Below, one piece after another: positions 51,903-60,708 of a stretch of 64,000 bases of DNA (its first letter is position 1; the number at the start of each line of letters is the position of its first letter). Source of the DNA: Mycolicibacterium helvum. Its GTDB lineage: Bacteria; Actinomycetota; Actinomycetes; Mycobacteriales; Mycobacteriaceae. The stretch covers positions 2,046,001-2,110,000 of the forward strand of contig NZ_AP022596.1 in the NCBI RefSeq assembly GCF_010731895.1, given 5' to 3'. The notes beneath the pieces were generated by a model. The model was not told where the DNA came from, made no database searches, and was given only the letters and a program-made list of their open reading frames with translations. Both the position numbers and the translations under genes were made by a program.

Positions 51903-53385
51903 TCTGGGCAGCCAGCCACGGCAGCGCATCGGAGAACGCCCGTTCGGCGAACTGCCAGGTGTGAAAGCTGATGATCCGATGCACCGCGCAGGAGATGCCC
52001 ACGGTCTGGGCGGTCGCGCACAGATCGTCGGCCGCGCCGGCCTCGTCGGAGTCACGGAACTCGTCGTGCCCGCCAAAACCCAACGGCGCATCGGATTGCG
52101 GCCGGTGCCCGCTGCCGTAGGGCGATGCGGCATTGGCGGGTTTGACGGTGTCCTCGAACCAGCCGGAGACGCCTTCATACGGCCCGTGCTTGAGCATCAC
52201 CGTGCGCGGGTCGAACTGATCCCAGGCCGCGGCGTCGCCGCCGTAGAGCCGGCTGATCGTTTGGTCCTTGCTCCCTGCCGTCGGCCCGTGATCGCCGGCG
52301 ATGTCCTCGAAGGTGCTGAACAGTTCGGGATGCATCACGGTCAGGTCGATAGCGCAGGTGCCGCCCATCGACCAGCCGACGACTGCCCAGTTGACAGCTT
52401 GGTCGGACGCGCCGAAATGGTCCACGACATAGGGGCGGACGTCCTTGGTGAGGTGGTCGGCGGAGTCGCCGCGGGGACCGTTGACGCATTCGGTGTCGTT
52501 GTTGAAGCTGCCGCCGGAATCGACGAAGACGAAGATCGGCGCCTGGCCGCCGTGGCTCTGCGCGTAGCCGTCGATGATGGGCATCACATTGCCGCTGCGC
52601 ATCCAGTCCGCTGGGGTGTTGAACTCGCCGGCGACCATCATGATGACAGGAAGCCGCGGCGGAGTGGGGCCGGCGAACCAGGCCGGCGGCAGGTAGACGT
52701 ATTCACTGCGGTGCTTGAATCCGCTTGCATCCGAACCGATGTCGACTTCAACCAGCTTTCCGGTGGTCTGCACCGTGTTCCGCAGGCCGGGCAGGTCGGC
52801 AGCATCGATCTGGTTCGGTAGCGGGCCGGCCGTCAGTGCCCCCCACGCGGCCTGCACGCTCGGGTAGTAGCCGACCCACTTGTTGAGCGCCAGCAGCGCC
52901 GTCAACAGCGTCAAAGGAATCGCCAGCAGCGCGACACCTCTTCGCCACCAAAAATTCCCGCGCCAGCCCAGCACCGCCACCGCGACCCCGGCCACGAAAA
53001 TCCCGGTCCACACCCACAAATAGAAGGGCGCCGGATCCGATGCCAGGCCTTCGGAGTTGACGTAGGTGCGCGCAGCGAGTGCGCCGAGCACGCCGATCAC
53101 GACGCAGACCGGCAGCCACACCATCCACCAGCGCCGGGTCCGCCGCCATCCGATGGCGACGATCACAGTGACGACGGCGACGATCTCGATGGTCAGCGGC
53201 AGCCAGCCGCCGAGCAGCGAAACTCCATGCGCGTATTGGTGGACATCGGTGGCGGGCAGCTGCGGCAGGGGTGTCGGTTCAGCCGGCGACGGTGCAGGCG
53301 ACGGGGTTGGCGGCACGTACCCCATTGTGGGGGCCGTTGCTGTGCTTAACCTTTGAGCCTCCGACCGGCGCTTACCTTTGTTCAA
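51868..53385 (-). CDS. Membrane-anchored esterase-D/mycolyltransferase-fold hydrolase
   Basis: About 505 residues from a TTG at 53385, or 485 from the ATG at 53325, which I find at least as likely. After a proline-rich start there are four or five transmembrane helices (up to about residue 175). A putative-esterase domain follows with the nucleophile elbow VVGWSMGGTCAIDL, the DIAGDHGPT block and a late histidine in IISFHTWQFAERAF. The fold is shared with antigen-85 mycolyltransferases and S-formylglutathione hydrolases. It is oriented with the catalytic domain probably outside the membrane, which would suit cell-wall lipid work. Genes for an L,D-transpeptidase and an exporter follow upstream. 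Confidence 0.78.
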   Translation of the reverse strand: MNKGKRRSEAQRLSTATAPTMGYVPPTPSPAPSPAEPTPLPQLPATDVHQYAHGVSLLGGWLPLTIEIVAVVTVIVAIGWRRTRRWWMVWLPVCVVIGVLGALAARTYVNSEGLASDPAPFYLWVWTGIFVAGVAVAVLGWRGNFWWRRGVALLAIPLTLLTALLALNKWVGYYPSVQAAWGALTAGPLPNQIDAADLPGLRNTVQTTGKLVEVDIGSDASGFKHRSEYVYLPPAWFAGPTPPRLPVIMMVAGEFNTPADWMRSGNVMPIIDGYAQSHGGQAPIFVFVDSGGSFNNDTECVNGPRGDSADHLTKDVRPYVVDHFGASDQAVNWAVVGWSMGGTCAIDLTVMHPELFSTFEDIAGDHGPTAGSKDQTISRLYGGDAAAWDQFDPRTVMLKHGPYEGVSGWFEDTVKPANAASPYGSGHRPQSDAPLGFGGHDEFRDSDEAGAADDLCATAQTVGISCAVHRIISFHTWQFAERAFSDALPWLAAQIKTPGATDSPA

Positions 53386-53407
53386 TACCTGGCCCGGTGA
53401 CCCGGCG

Positions 53408-54424
53408 CTAGGACAGCTGCCACTGCCAGTCGTCGGCGCCGTCGGGCTTGTTGTACGTGCCGACGGAGTTCTTCACGATGATCGGGTCACCGCTACCGAA
53501 GTTGTCGTAGAACCATTGCGCATTCGCCTGGCTGAGGTTGATGCAGCCATGACTCACATTGCGCTTGCCCTGGTCTCCCACCGACCACGGCGCGCTGTGC
53601 ACGAAGTTGCCTTGGTTATCGATCCGCACAGCGAGTTTGACGTGAACCTTGTACCCGTCCGGCGATGTGTTGGGGACGCCGTAGGTGGCCGAGTCCATGA
53701 TGATGTCGGGGAACTTCTCCAGCACGTAGTAGGTGCCGTTCGGGGTGTCGTGACCCGGCTTACCCATCGACATCGGGAAGGTCTGCTCCAGCTTGCCATT
53801 ACGGGTGATCGTCATCTGGTGGGTAGCGTTGTCGGCGGTGGCCACCAAGGCGTCTCCGACGCGGAAGCTTGACTTGGCGCCGCTGGCGTCGATGTTGACG
53901 ACGGTGCCGGCGGGCCAGAAGCTGTAGGGCCGCCACCGCACCTGGGTATCGGTCAACCAGTAGAACGCGCCAGGAACGGGCGGCACCGACGAGATGTGAA
54001 TCGCCTGCTCCGCCAACGGGCGGTTGGCGATCGGGCGAGCGAAGTTGATGATGATTGGCTTGGCCACCCCGACCATCGCCCCGTTGACCGGATTGAATGA
54101 CGGCGGGGCGAATACCGGGTCACCGGTGTACGGCGTCGGGTTCTGTCCCTTGACCGGACCCGCAGCCGCTGCGGCCGCCTGTTGCGCGGCCATGGGATCG
54201 GCCGGCGGCGGGGCTGACGGATCGGCGGGCGGCGGCACCGCCGGGTCACCTGCCGGGTCCGCCGCGGGCGGTGGCAACTGCGCCGGCGGCACGTCCACGA
54301 CGCCGGGATCGGCGGGGGCAAGGTCCGGATCGGCCAGCGCCGACCCGCTGCCGAGACTGATTCCGGCGGCCACTCCGACCACGCATAACGTGGCGGCGAT
54401 CGCCCCCCTCACCCGCAGCGTCAT
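53408..54424 (-). CDS. L,D-transpeptidase (YkuD domain) with bacterial Ig-like domain, Rv0192/LdtMt4-like
   Basis: A 338-residue exported enzyme forming 3-3 cross-links in peptidoglycan. The signal peptide ends near SALADPD. An ~80-residue Pro/Ala/Asp-rich linker follows, then an Ig-like domain ([20 protein letters not shown]) and the catalytic YkuD domain with the motif [20 protein letters not shown] (nucleophilic cysteine) preceded by a histidine in [10 protein letters not shown]. The ATG at 54424 with GGGAG 8 bases upstream is preferred to the TTG at 54430. Order matches Rv0192. A thioester acyl-enzyme mechanism and carbapenem sensitivity are family properties. Confidence 0.92.
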   Translation of the reverse strand: MTLRVRGAIAATLCVVGVAAGISLGSGSALADPDLAPADPGVVDVPPAQLPPPAADPAGDPAVPPPADPSAPPPADPMAAQQAAAAAAGPVKGQNPTPYTGDPVFAPPSFNPVNGAMVGVAKPIIINFARPIANRPLAEQAIHISSVPPVPGAFYWLTDTQVRWRPYSFWPAGTVVNIDASGAKSSFRVGDALVATADNATHQMTITRNGKLEQTFPMSMGKPGHDTPNGTYYVLEKFPDIIMDSATYGVPNTSPDGYKVHVKLAVRIDNQGNFVHSAPWSVGDQGKRNVSHGCINLSQANAQWFYDNFGSGDPIIVKNSVGTYNKPDGADDWQWQLS

Positions 54425-54568
54425 AACCAAAACTCCCTCGATACCGACTCGAACCCAGTGTTACACAGCAGGCTGGGTGCACGTCCTGACAAATTCGCTA
54501 GCGAACCCGACCTCGGGCATTCTCACCGCCCTGAACTGTGCAGATAGTCGTTCCGCGGGTGACAAGCG

Positions 54569-55795
54569 TTACTTGTCGCTGGTAGCCGGGACGAGAGCGA
54601 ACAGGCCCCGGCTGAACAGTACGCAGACCAGGGCGCCCAGCATCAATGCCACCGATGCAGTGATCATGGCCGCCACCCCGGCGTGCTGGTAGAGCAGGCC
54701 TCCGGTCAGCGAGCCGGCCATGATGCCGATCTGGAACATCGCCACATACAGCCCCGAGGCGCCATCGGGATCTTCCGGTGAGTGCCGCATGGCGGCCGCC
54801 TGCAGCATCGGTGGCATGGCGTTGGCCGTCGCTCCCCACAGCACGATCATCGCCGCGCCGAACAACGACGCGGCGAGTACGTGCCAGTCGGCGAAGCCTA
54901 GGGTCGCCAGCGCCGCGAAGGCCAGCGACGATCCCGCCAGGCAACCCACGACGGCGGCCTGTGGTCGCCGGTCTCCTGGCCGAGCCAACAACGCCATGCC
55001 GGTCAGCCCGGCAACGCCGTACGCGGCCAGCAGCCACGCCTGATGGGCCCCGCGCACGCCGACCACGTCGCGGATGATCACCACGATGAAGGTGTAGGAA
55101 ATGAAATGCGCGGTGACACCCACCAGCGTGAGCGCGCACAGAACAACCAACGGTCTGTTGCGGTGGTGACCGCCTCGGCGCGGGCGGACGCCGGCGACCG
55201 CACCTGCCATCGCCATCACGGGAAGCGCGAGCCGCGCGGCCACCAACACCACCACCGAGGCCACAGTGATGGCGCCGACCGCTGGCCGCCAGCCCCACAA
55301 CTCGCTCATCGCCGCGGTCAGCGGGCTGCCCACCACCAGTGCCAGCCCGGTTCCGACGTAAACGGCCATGGTGGCGCGACCGGCATAGCTCGGCGGCACC
55401 AGGCGCGCACCGATCGGGGCGATCACCGACCACATCAGCCCGTGGGTGACTGCGCACAGCACCCGGCCGACGGCCAGCACCGCGAAGGTCGGGGCCAGCG
55501 CCGAGATCAGTTGCGATACCGACAGGCAAGCCAGCGTCCAGAGCAGGGTGCGCCGTCGCGGCCAGGTCGCCGTCCAGCGCACCAACGGCATCGTGGCGAG
55601 CGCGGCCACCAACGCATAGCCGGCCAGCAGCGTGCCGACCATGGCTTCACTGACATGCAGGTCGCGTGCGATGGCCGACAGCGCACCGACTGGCATGATC
55701 TCGGCGGTGACATAGATGAACGCCGCGGCGGCGAGCACGGCCAATGCCACGGTGACCCTCGGTGTCCACGGGCCTGCGCGCGGCACTGTGGTCAC
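54569..55795 (-). CDS. Major facilitator superfamily transporter (Rv0191-like)
   Basis: A 408-residue sugar-efflux/drug:H+ antiporter type MFS protein with twelve helices. AEIMPVGALSAIARDLHVSE near residue 30 and the LLAGYALVAALATMPLVRWT block are characteristic of the family that includes Rv0191. The GTG at 55795 is chosen because GGGAG sits 8 bases upstream and because this GTG overlaps the stop of a small upstream frame (GTGA); the frame itself is open to 55924. The gene marks the last conserved-order gene before the accessory segment. Confidence 0.85.
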   Translation of the reverse strand: MTTVPRAGPWTPRVTVALAVLAAAAFIYVTAEIMPVGALSAIARDLHVSEAMVGTLLAGYALVAALATMPLVRWTATWPRRRTLLWTLACLSVSQLISALAPTFAVLAVGRVLCAVTHGLMWSVIAPIGARLVPPSYAGRATMAVYVGTGLALVVGSPLTAAMSELWGWRPAVGAITVASVVVLVAARLALPVMAMAGAVAGVRPRRGGHHRNRPLVVLCALTLVGVTAHFISYTFIVVIIRDVVGVRGAHQAWLLAAYGVAGLTGMALLARPGDRRPQAAVVGCLAGSSLAFAALATLGFADWHVLAASLFGAAMIVLWGATANAMPPMLQAAAMRHSPEDPDGASGLYVAMFQIGIMAGSLTGGLLYQHAGVAAMITASVALMLGALVCVLFSRGLFALVPATSDK

Positions 55796-55956
55796 GCTGG
55801 ACACTCCCGCGGCGAGCGAGCTTCGCCGAGACTCGACGCTCGGCCTGCTATGACGTAGCCAGCAGGCTGCTGCGGGCGGCGGCGATTCCACGCCTCCACG
55901 ATCTCGGCTGCCCCCATACGCCACAATAAGGTGACCAAGGCGTCCTGATCTCTCAC
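55792..55956 (-). CDS. Possible small protein coupled to the MFS gene
   Basis: A 54-codon frame from a GTG at 55956, VRDQDALVTLLWRMGAAEIV onward. Its stop TGA overlaps the MFS start (GTGA), and its own start overlaps the stop of another tiny frame, also as GTGA. The first ~25 residues look like a real amphipathic helix; the rest is arginine-rich. No family recognised. It may be a leader peptide, or the remnant of a frameshifted gene, since the same frame stays open to 56094. Confidence 0.35.
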   Translation of the reverse strand: MRDQDALVTLLWRMGAAEIVEAWNRRRPQQPAGYVIAGRASSLGEARSPRECPA

Positions 55957-56045
55957 CACGACGCGATCGCCGCCGCGCAGCTTGGCAGCGACGCAGAGGC
56001 GAGGGGCGGCGCTGATCCCGGCTCGGCGTCCATGGTGGCCGTCAT
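55953..56045 (-). CDS. Possible 30-residue leader peptide
   Basis: A 30-codon frame starting at an ATG (56045) with a strong Shine-Dalgarno, AGGAAGGGG at 56051-56059, 5 bases upstream. The product MTATMDAEPGSAPPL onward is low in complexity. It ends in a TGA that overlaps the next start. Its good ribosome site and the overlap chain to the MFS gene are the only evidence that it is translated. Confidence 0.3.
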   Translation of the reverse strand: MTATMDAEPGSAPPLASASLPSCAAAIASW

Positions 56046-56770
56046 CGCAGCCCCTTCCTCGTGCGCTGGTGACGCTCACTCGTTCTCGTTGCATCCACGC
56101 CTTCTACTAACCCCGGCCATGTTCGCCCCATGATGCATCAACATCTGCGCCAATCCGCAGTGCCGCCGCCACCAGTTCTGCAGCTGCACCGATAGCCAGG
56201 CCCCTAAGGCACCGCTCCGATACCGTCGCACGGGCCGACCCAGATCCATCAGCGCCTCGATACCCTCCCCACGGGTTGGTCGCCTTCGTCGACATGCTGA
56301 TTGCCAGACCGTAAGGGCCAAGCCGAGATCAGCACCGCCGACGACGTGAATCCGTACCAGCTCGCTTGCATCGACCAAATCGGTGTCCCGTCCGCGGGTG
56401 TGCACAGGAACCCTTGCAGGAGCGGCTATTCGGACCGACGAGGCGCACACAAATCGGCGGTATTCCTCAATCCTGGTGAAGGTGGAAATCAAAGATCACG
56501 ACGACCCGGTTCACTTCGCGGTCGAGGCCCTCAACGAGTGGCTGGATCGCGTTCGGCGGGAAGGGTCGAACTCTATCGGGCGAGTTTGTCGAGTGCGCAT
56601 TGCTGCGGCGTAAAGGGAGTGCGTGCTCGATACACGTCACCGATGGCCGGACGCGTAAGGCCGCGCCGCATGTCCACTGAACTTGCGTGACGGAGTCCGG
56701 CACGTTGAATCCCGCGGCTTTCGCCGCGAAGGGTCACCCAGAGCCAGCCGTGCACGCATGAATTCCGTGA
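56046..56770. other. Gene-poor stretch without a convincing gene
   Basis: About 725 bases between the small upstream frames of the MFS operon and the beta-lactamase-like gene. Short frames exist on both strands (for example 56076-56492 minus, 56383-56613 plus, 56467-56703 minus), but none has a good ribosome site, a recognised domain or mycobacterial codon pattern throughout. It may hold decayed genes. The only ordered element I see is the hairpin at 56713-56728. Confidence 0.6.
56713..56728 (-). terminator. GNRA-tetraloop hairpin after the beta-lactamase-like gene
   Basis: On the minus strand CGCGGC-GAAA-GCCGCG forms a perfect 6-base GC stem with a GAAA tetraloop, 42 bases beyond the stop of the leftward gene 56771-57931. 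It is very stable and well placed to end that transcript. No U tract follows. Confidence 0.6.
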
Positions 56771-57931
56771 CTACTGGTCGCACAAAGCGTAGGTGAGGAG
56801 TGCCGCGATATCGGGTTGTGCGTCGGGTGCTTGAGTGAACGTGATCGTAGCCGCTCGTCCTTGGGCAGTTGCACCAGAGATGGTGTAGTAACCGGGGATC
56901 CCGCCGGAGTGACCGATCAGTCTGGCTCCGCAGGGAAGGGCCGTGGCTTCGAGTCCGATCCCGTATCCAGGTCCACCGTCCCCGTTGGGAATGAACTGTT
57001 CCATCTCGGCCAGTTGGGCGGGCGCGACGACTTTGCCGTTCAGTAGATCGAGGAAGAACCGGTTGAGGTCAGCGCCCGTGGAGACGATGGCGCCAGCCGC
57101 CCAGGGCACCGACGGTTCGATCCGAGATACATCCACGACAACGCCGTTGTCCTTCTCGTAGCCGTGCGGATGCGGGCCCCGAATACCGAGTTCACCCGGT
57201 GGGGGAAGGTACGTGTCATTCAAGCTATGGGGCCTCAACAGTCGATTGTTGAGCTCGTCTGCGTAGCTATTCCCGGTGATCTTTTCGATCAGAATTCCAG
57301 CAATCAGGTAGTTGGTGTTCGTGTACTTGTACTCAGCTCCCGGGCGAGACTGGGCCGGATAGCCGAGTGCGACCGCCAAGGCCTCACTGGGGGTTACGGT
57401 CCGATGTTCGGCGGCGGCCTTCAGTTCGTCAGTGCGTGGATCTCCAGCGAATTCCGGTAGGCCGCTTCGGTGTTGGAGTATCTGGCGCACAGTGATGGTT
57501 CGACCGTCCACACCCTCACCTGAGAGCATTCCGGGCAGATGCTTTTCGATGGTGTCGTCCAGATTCAGCCTGGCTTCACTGACCAGCTGCATCAGTATCG
57601 CGGCGGTGAATGATTTGGTGATGCTTCCGATTCGGAACCGTGAATTCACCGAAATGGATTCGCTGGTGTCATGGTTGGCGACTCCGCTGGTGAGGGTGGT
57701 CGTGTGACCATCAGCGGTGAGTGTGGCCAGCATGCCCGCTACGCCGGACTTAACGATTTTGTTGATCTCCGATTGGACGGCTGCGTTGCGTCGGGCCGCG
57801 AATGCAGTTGACTGATCAGCCGGACTATCCGAGTTGGTCGCGCAGCCGGCCGACAGGACTGCAGCGGTCGACACGACCAGGGCTGTCGTCAGCGCCTGGA
57901 GGGGTCTGGACATCGGGAACTCAATCGACAT
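56771..57931 (-). CDS. Lipoprotein serine hydrolase of the beta-lactamase/class C-like family
   Basis: A 386-residue secreted lipoprotein. The signal peptide ends in a lipobox (VLSAG then Cys30). The catalytic SxxK motif is GSITKS with Ser103 and Lys106, the YxN motif is YKYTNTNY, and the third motif is HSGG near residue 345. Such enzymes may be D,D-carboxypeptidases, esterases or beta-lactamases; motifs do not decide. The ATG at 57931 has GAGGT upstream; a second ATG at 57913 is possible. Base composition looks less GC-rich than the surroundings. An ATTGTGTT half-site at 57953-57960 resembles the TetR operator of the neighbouring genes. Confidence 0.86.
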   Translation of the reverse strand: MSIEFPMSRPLQALTTALVVSTAAVLSAGCATNSDSPADQSTAFAARRNAAVQSEINKIVKSGVAGMLATLTADGHTTTLTSGVANHDTSESISVNSRFRIGSITKSFTAAILMQLVSEARLNLDDTIEKHLPGMLSGEGVDGRTITVRQILQHRSGLPEFAGDPRTDELKAAAEHRTVTPSEALAVALGYPAQSRPGAEYKYTNTNYLIAGILIEKITGNSYADELNNRLLRPHSLNDTYLPPPGELGIRGPHPHGYEKDNGVVVDVSRIEPSVPWAAGAIVSTGADLNRFFLDLLNGKVVAPAQLAEMEQFIPNGDGGPGYGIGLEATALPCGARLIGHSGGIPGYYTISGATAQGRAATITFTQAPDAQPDIAALLTYALCDQ

Positions 57932-58064
57932 TGCGGTTACCTCTTATGCCTTATTGTGTTGATCCTGAGTGCAATTCGGCTGTTTCGCTCACGGTCACCG
58001 CTTCGGGTGCTCCAGCCTTCGTGACGAGGGCTCCATGCACTCGCAGTTCCGGAGAACATTCGTT

Positions 58065-59618
58065 CTACCGTTGCGGGCCAACGGTTTCAATCAGTGAATT
58101 AATGGTGGCGACGACGAGATCGGGTTGGTCGTGGATAATCATGTGACCGCTCTTGGTTGCGGTGACGAGGGTACTGTCAGTTGATAGGTCAAGCATTCTC
58201 CGTTGCTCGTCGCGCCAGATTGTCTCGAGCCGTTCGCCTACCGCTTGGGGAATGCCGGCGCTTGCATAATCCTGCGATCTGCCTCGGGCAATGATGCGGA
58301 CGGGAAGGTCGCCGAGGTTCTGCCCTCGGATGGCGTCCTCGGTGCGGTAGGCCAGATCTGCCTCCTGTTGCTTTGTCGTGAAGTAGCTCGGGGAAGCAAC
58401 GACATCAAGGAAGGCGGCCCGATCCCGTGGCGCGACGAGCCCGTCCAGCAGTACATCCGAGAACATGCGTAGGGCCCCAGACATCTTCAGTGCTGTCAGG
58501 ATTGCAGGGCGCGGGTTGCCTGCCAATCCGGCTTCTTTGAGGATCGCTTGCGTTCTGCTGTCGTCGTCCTCCGGGCGAGCGTCGACGAGGACGAGGCCGG
58601 CAACTTCTTCCTGATGGAGCTGTGCGAACTCGCGCACGTACATTCCGCCGAGGGAATGCCCCACTAGCACATACGGACCCGCCAGTCCGGACGCGTGCAG
58701 GGCGGTGCGGAGTTCGGCGACGATATTCCTTCCGGTGCGCGGGTTCGGGGAAGCGTCGCTCCACGCGTATCCGGCACGGTCGTAGGTGACCACGGTGGCA
58801 TTCCCGGACAGTGCGGCGGGGATATCACGCCACGACAGGCTTGTCTCACCGCTGCCAGCTTCCATGACCACCAGCGGGCCGCGGGAACCCCGCTTGACTA
58901 AGTGGAGGTCAAACCCGCCGGCATCGATCAGCTGCCCCGGCATCGCGACCTGCGCTCTTCTGTTCGCGGTAATCAGGTGTTCGGCCGTCACGCTGCTCAC
59001 ACCGAGACCGAGCATGAGTACTCCGCCGAAGGCAATGCCACGAAGTACCCGACGGCCCTCGAGGAGACTTGGCGGACCGACCGCTGGTGTTGCGCGGGGT
59101 TTCGGACGGTTTCGCGACCAGAGCGCATAACCGATAGCCGCTAGGACTTCGGCCATGGCGACGAGACCGAGGACGGGGAACATCACGTCCAAGGCCGCGG
59201 ATCGCCGAACACAGCCTATCCATCCGATCAGTCCCAGCAGCAGCGCAGCAGAGATCGAGGCTCCAAGAATGGTGCGGCCAATGTCGAGCCAGCGCCGACG
59301 TGGGTACTGGCGGCCCGCCGGCCCCGGCGGGCCGCCAGGTCGGTTGGCGCAACGGGTTTTAGTCCAGCGCAACACGCGCTGACCGTAGGCAATACAGAGG
59401 GTGAGGTAGAGCGCCCCGAGCCCATGTCGCCAGGACGCGACCGTGCCGCGATTTAGATCAAGGGAGGCGACGAAGAGCAGCACCAGAGCGACAATCGGAG
59501 CAAGCCCCAGTAGTGCAGCACCTAGCGTCGACGACCGCGGCCGGCGCCGAGCAACGAGTCCGGCTGCGATCACAATCCAGAAACCGATCTCGCACGCCAC
59601 CATCACCTGCCGGAACAT
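58065..59618 (-). CDS. Alpha/beta hydrolase fused to an N-terminal membrane domain
   Basis: A 517-residue protein. The first ~220 residues hold about six hydrophobic helices with no recognised family. The C-terminal ~280 residues are a classical alpha/beta hydrolase: MEAGSGETSLSW oxyanion region, nucleophile elbow VLVGHSLGGMYVREFA, acid near LVLVDARPEDDDS or in the cap region, and the histidine in ATKSGHMIIHDQP. The active site would face one side of the membrane. The ATG at 59618 has AAAGG 7 bases upstream. It diverges from a TetR gene across two operator copies and is the obvious target of that regulator. Substrate unknown. Confidence 0.82.
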   Translation of the reverse strand: MFRQVMVACEIGFWIVIAAGLVARRRPRSSTLGAALLGLAPIVALVLLFVASLDLNRGTVASWRHGLGALYLTLCIAYGQRVLRWTKTRCANRPGGPPGPAGRQYPRRRWLDIGRTILGASISAALLLGLIGWIGCVRRSAALDVMFPVLGLVAMAEVLAAIGYALWSRNRPKPRATPAVGPPSLLEGRRVLRGIAFGGVLMLGLGVSSVTAEHLITANRRAQVAMPGQLIDAGGFDLHLVKRGSRGPLVVMEAGSGETSLSWRDIPAALSGNATVVTYDRAGYAWSDASPNPRTGRNIVAELRTALHASGLAGPYVLVGHSLGGMYVREFAQLHQEEVAGLVLVDARPEDDDSRTQAILKEAGLAGNPRPAILTALKMSGALRMFSDVLLDGLVAPRDRAAFLDVVASPSYFTTKQQEADLAYRTEDAIRGQNLGDLPVRIIARGRSQDYASAGIPQAVGERLETIWRDEQRRMLDLSTDSTLVTATKSGHMIIHDQPDLVVATINSLIETVGPQR

Positions 59619-59632
59619 GACCAACCTTTAAA

Positions 59633-59676
59633 TAGCACAATTGTGTTCAAAAACGCATGCTAGCACGACTGTGTAC
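59633..59676. promoter_or_regulatory. Two operator copies between the hydrolase and tetR
   Basis: TAGCACAATTGTGTTC begins at 59633 and TAGCACGACTGTGTAC at 59661, 28 bases apart. The core of the first, CACAATTGTG (59636-59645), is a perfect 10-base palindrome; the second, CACGACTGTG (59664-59673), differs in the middle. One copy is next to each start codon, as expected for a TetR repressor controlling itself and the divergent gene. Confidence 0.75.
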
Positions 59677-59685
59677 ATTGGGGCG

Positions 59686-60306
59686 GTGCCGAAACGTATC
59701 GACCACCGGGCCCGGGAGCGGGACGTCGCCGAGGCCGCGTGGAAGGTCGTCGCGCGAGACGGTGTTGGCCAGCTTTCGGTACGCAAAGTCGCCGAGGAGG
59801 CGAAGTTGGCGACAGGCTCACTGCGTCGCGCTTTTCCGACACAGGACGCTCTGCGTGCTTACTGCCTGGAGCTGGTTCGCGAACGGGCGCAGGCCCGCGT
59901 TGATACTGTCGATCAAAGCCTGCCCGTGTCAGAGTTCGTTGAAGAGTGTCTGCAACAACTACTTCCGCTCGACGACGATCGCAGACTGGAGATGGAGGTC
60001 TTCATCGCGATTGGCGTGCTGGCCCTGACTGACAACGCGCTTCGCGGCCCATACGGCAAGGTCCACGACATGCTCGCAGTCGGGTGCAGTTCATTGCTGA
60101 GGATGGTCGCGCACGACAGCGCGCCAGGCGATATCTGCGACGACGAAATCAATACCGAGTCGAAGCGTTTGCACGCGCTGGTCGACGGGCTGGCTTTGCA
60201 TCTCGTGCGCCAGCAACGCACTGAACCCACCTCCTGGGCGACCGACGTTCTGTCCACACACTTGCGGCAAGTCCGCAGCCGATGGCAGGCATCTTCGACC
60301 CGATGA
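59686..60306 (+). CDS. TetR/AcrR-family transcriptional regulator
   Basis: A 206-residue regulator. The helix-turn-helix is GVGQLSVRKVAEEAKLATGS near residues 28-48, preceded by RARERDVAEAAWKVVARDG. The C-terminal domain is helical, with QQLLPLDDDRRLEMEVFIAI. The GTG at 59686 is preferred; the frame is open to 59641, but that would run across the operator. It is divergent from the membrane hydrolase, and both starts carry the same palindromic operator, so autoregulation plus control of the hydrolase is likely. The ligand is unknown. Confidence 0.87.
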   Translation: MPKRIDHRARERDVAEAAWKVVARDGVGQLSVRKVAEEAKLATGSLRRAFPTQDALRAYCLELVRERAQARVDTVDQSLPVSEFVEECLQQLLPLDDDRRLEMEVFIAIGVLALTDNALRGPYGKVHDMLAVGCSSLLRMVAHDSAPGDICDDEINTESKRLHALVDGLALHLVRQQRTEPTSWATDVLSTHLRQVRSRWQASSTR

Positions 60307-60708
60307 TGCTGGATTCCCAACGCGACCGGTGACTGACATTGGACGCGGTCCAACCGACTAAAATTGCTGGGGTGCATGGCTTTCGGAACAGGAAGTAGCT
60401 CGCTGACAGCCAGCTGAATTCAGCCCCGACGGGTGGTGCGCAAGCGTTGTCCGGCGACTTCCAAGTCGATGGCATCGACCAGTGGGTGCAGTTGCGCTTC
60501 ACGGCCAGCTTCAGAGGCCAATCATTGGGCGGGAGAGCCCCGATGTCGACGGGTGTCAGCATGGGGCTCGTCGGCGCCCCGCAGGAGCCGACCATCCGAA
60601 TTATATTGCCCTGCAGCACTTCCTGGAGTCTCCGCCCGTTCGTCGTGGTGTCGATCCGCAGCCGAGTCGATGGCTTCGACCGCGCTGTCTTATGGCACTA
60701 TCGGAATC
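60307..60708. other. Gene-poor stretch, possibly decayed genes
   Basis: About 400 bases after tetR without a supported gene. On the minus strand a frame ending at 60424 reads LHPLVDAIDLEVAGQRLRTT and looks like the C-terminus of a lost protein, cut by a stop upstream. On the plus strand NYIALQHFLESPP (near 60600) resembles a transposase-type segment, but only over a dozen residues. Nothing else is interpretable. Confidence 0.5.
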
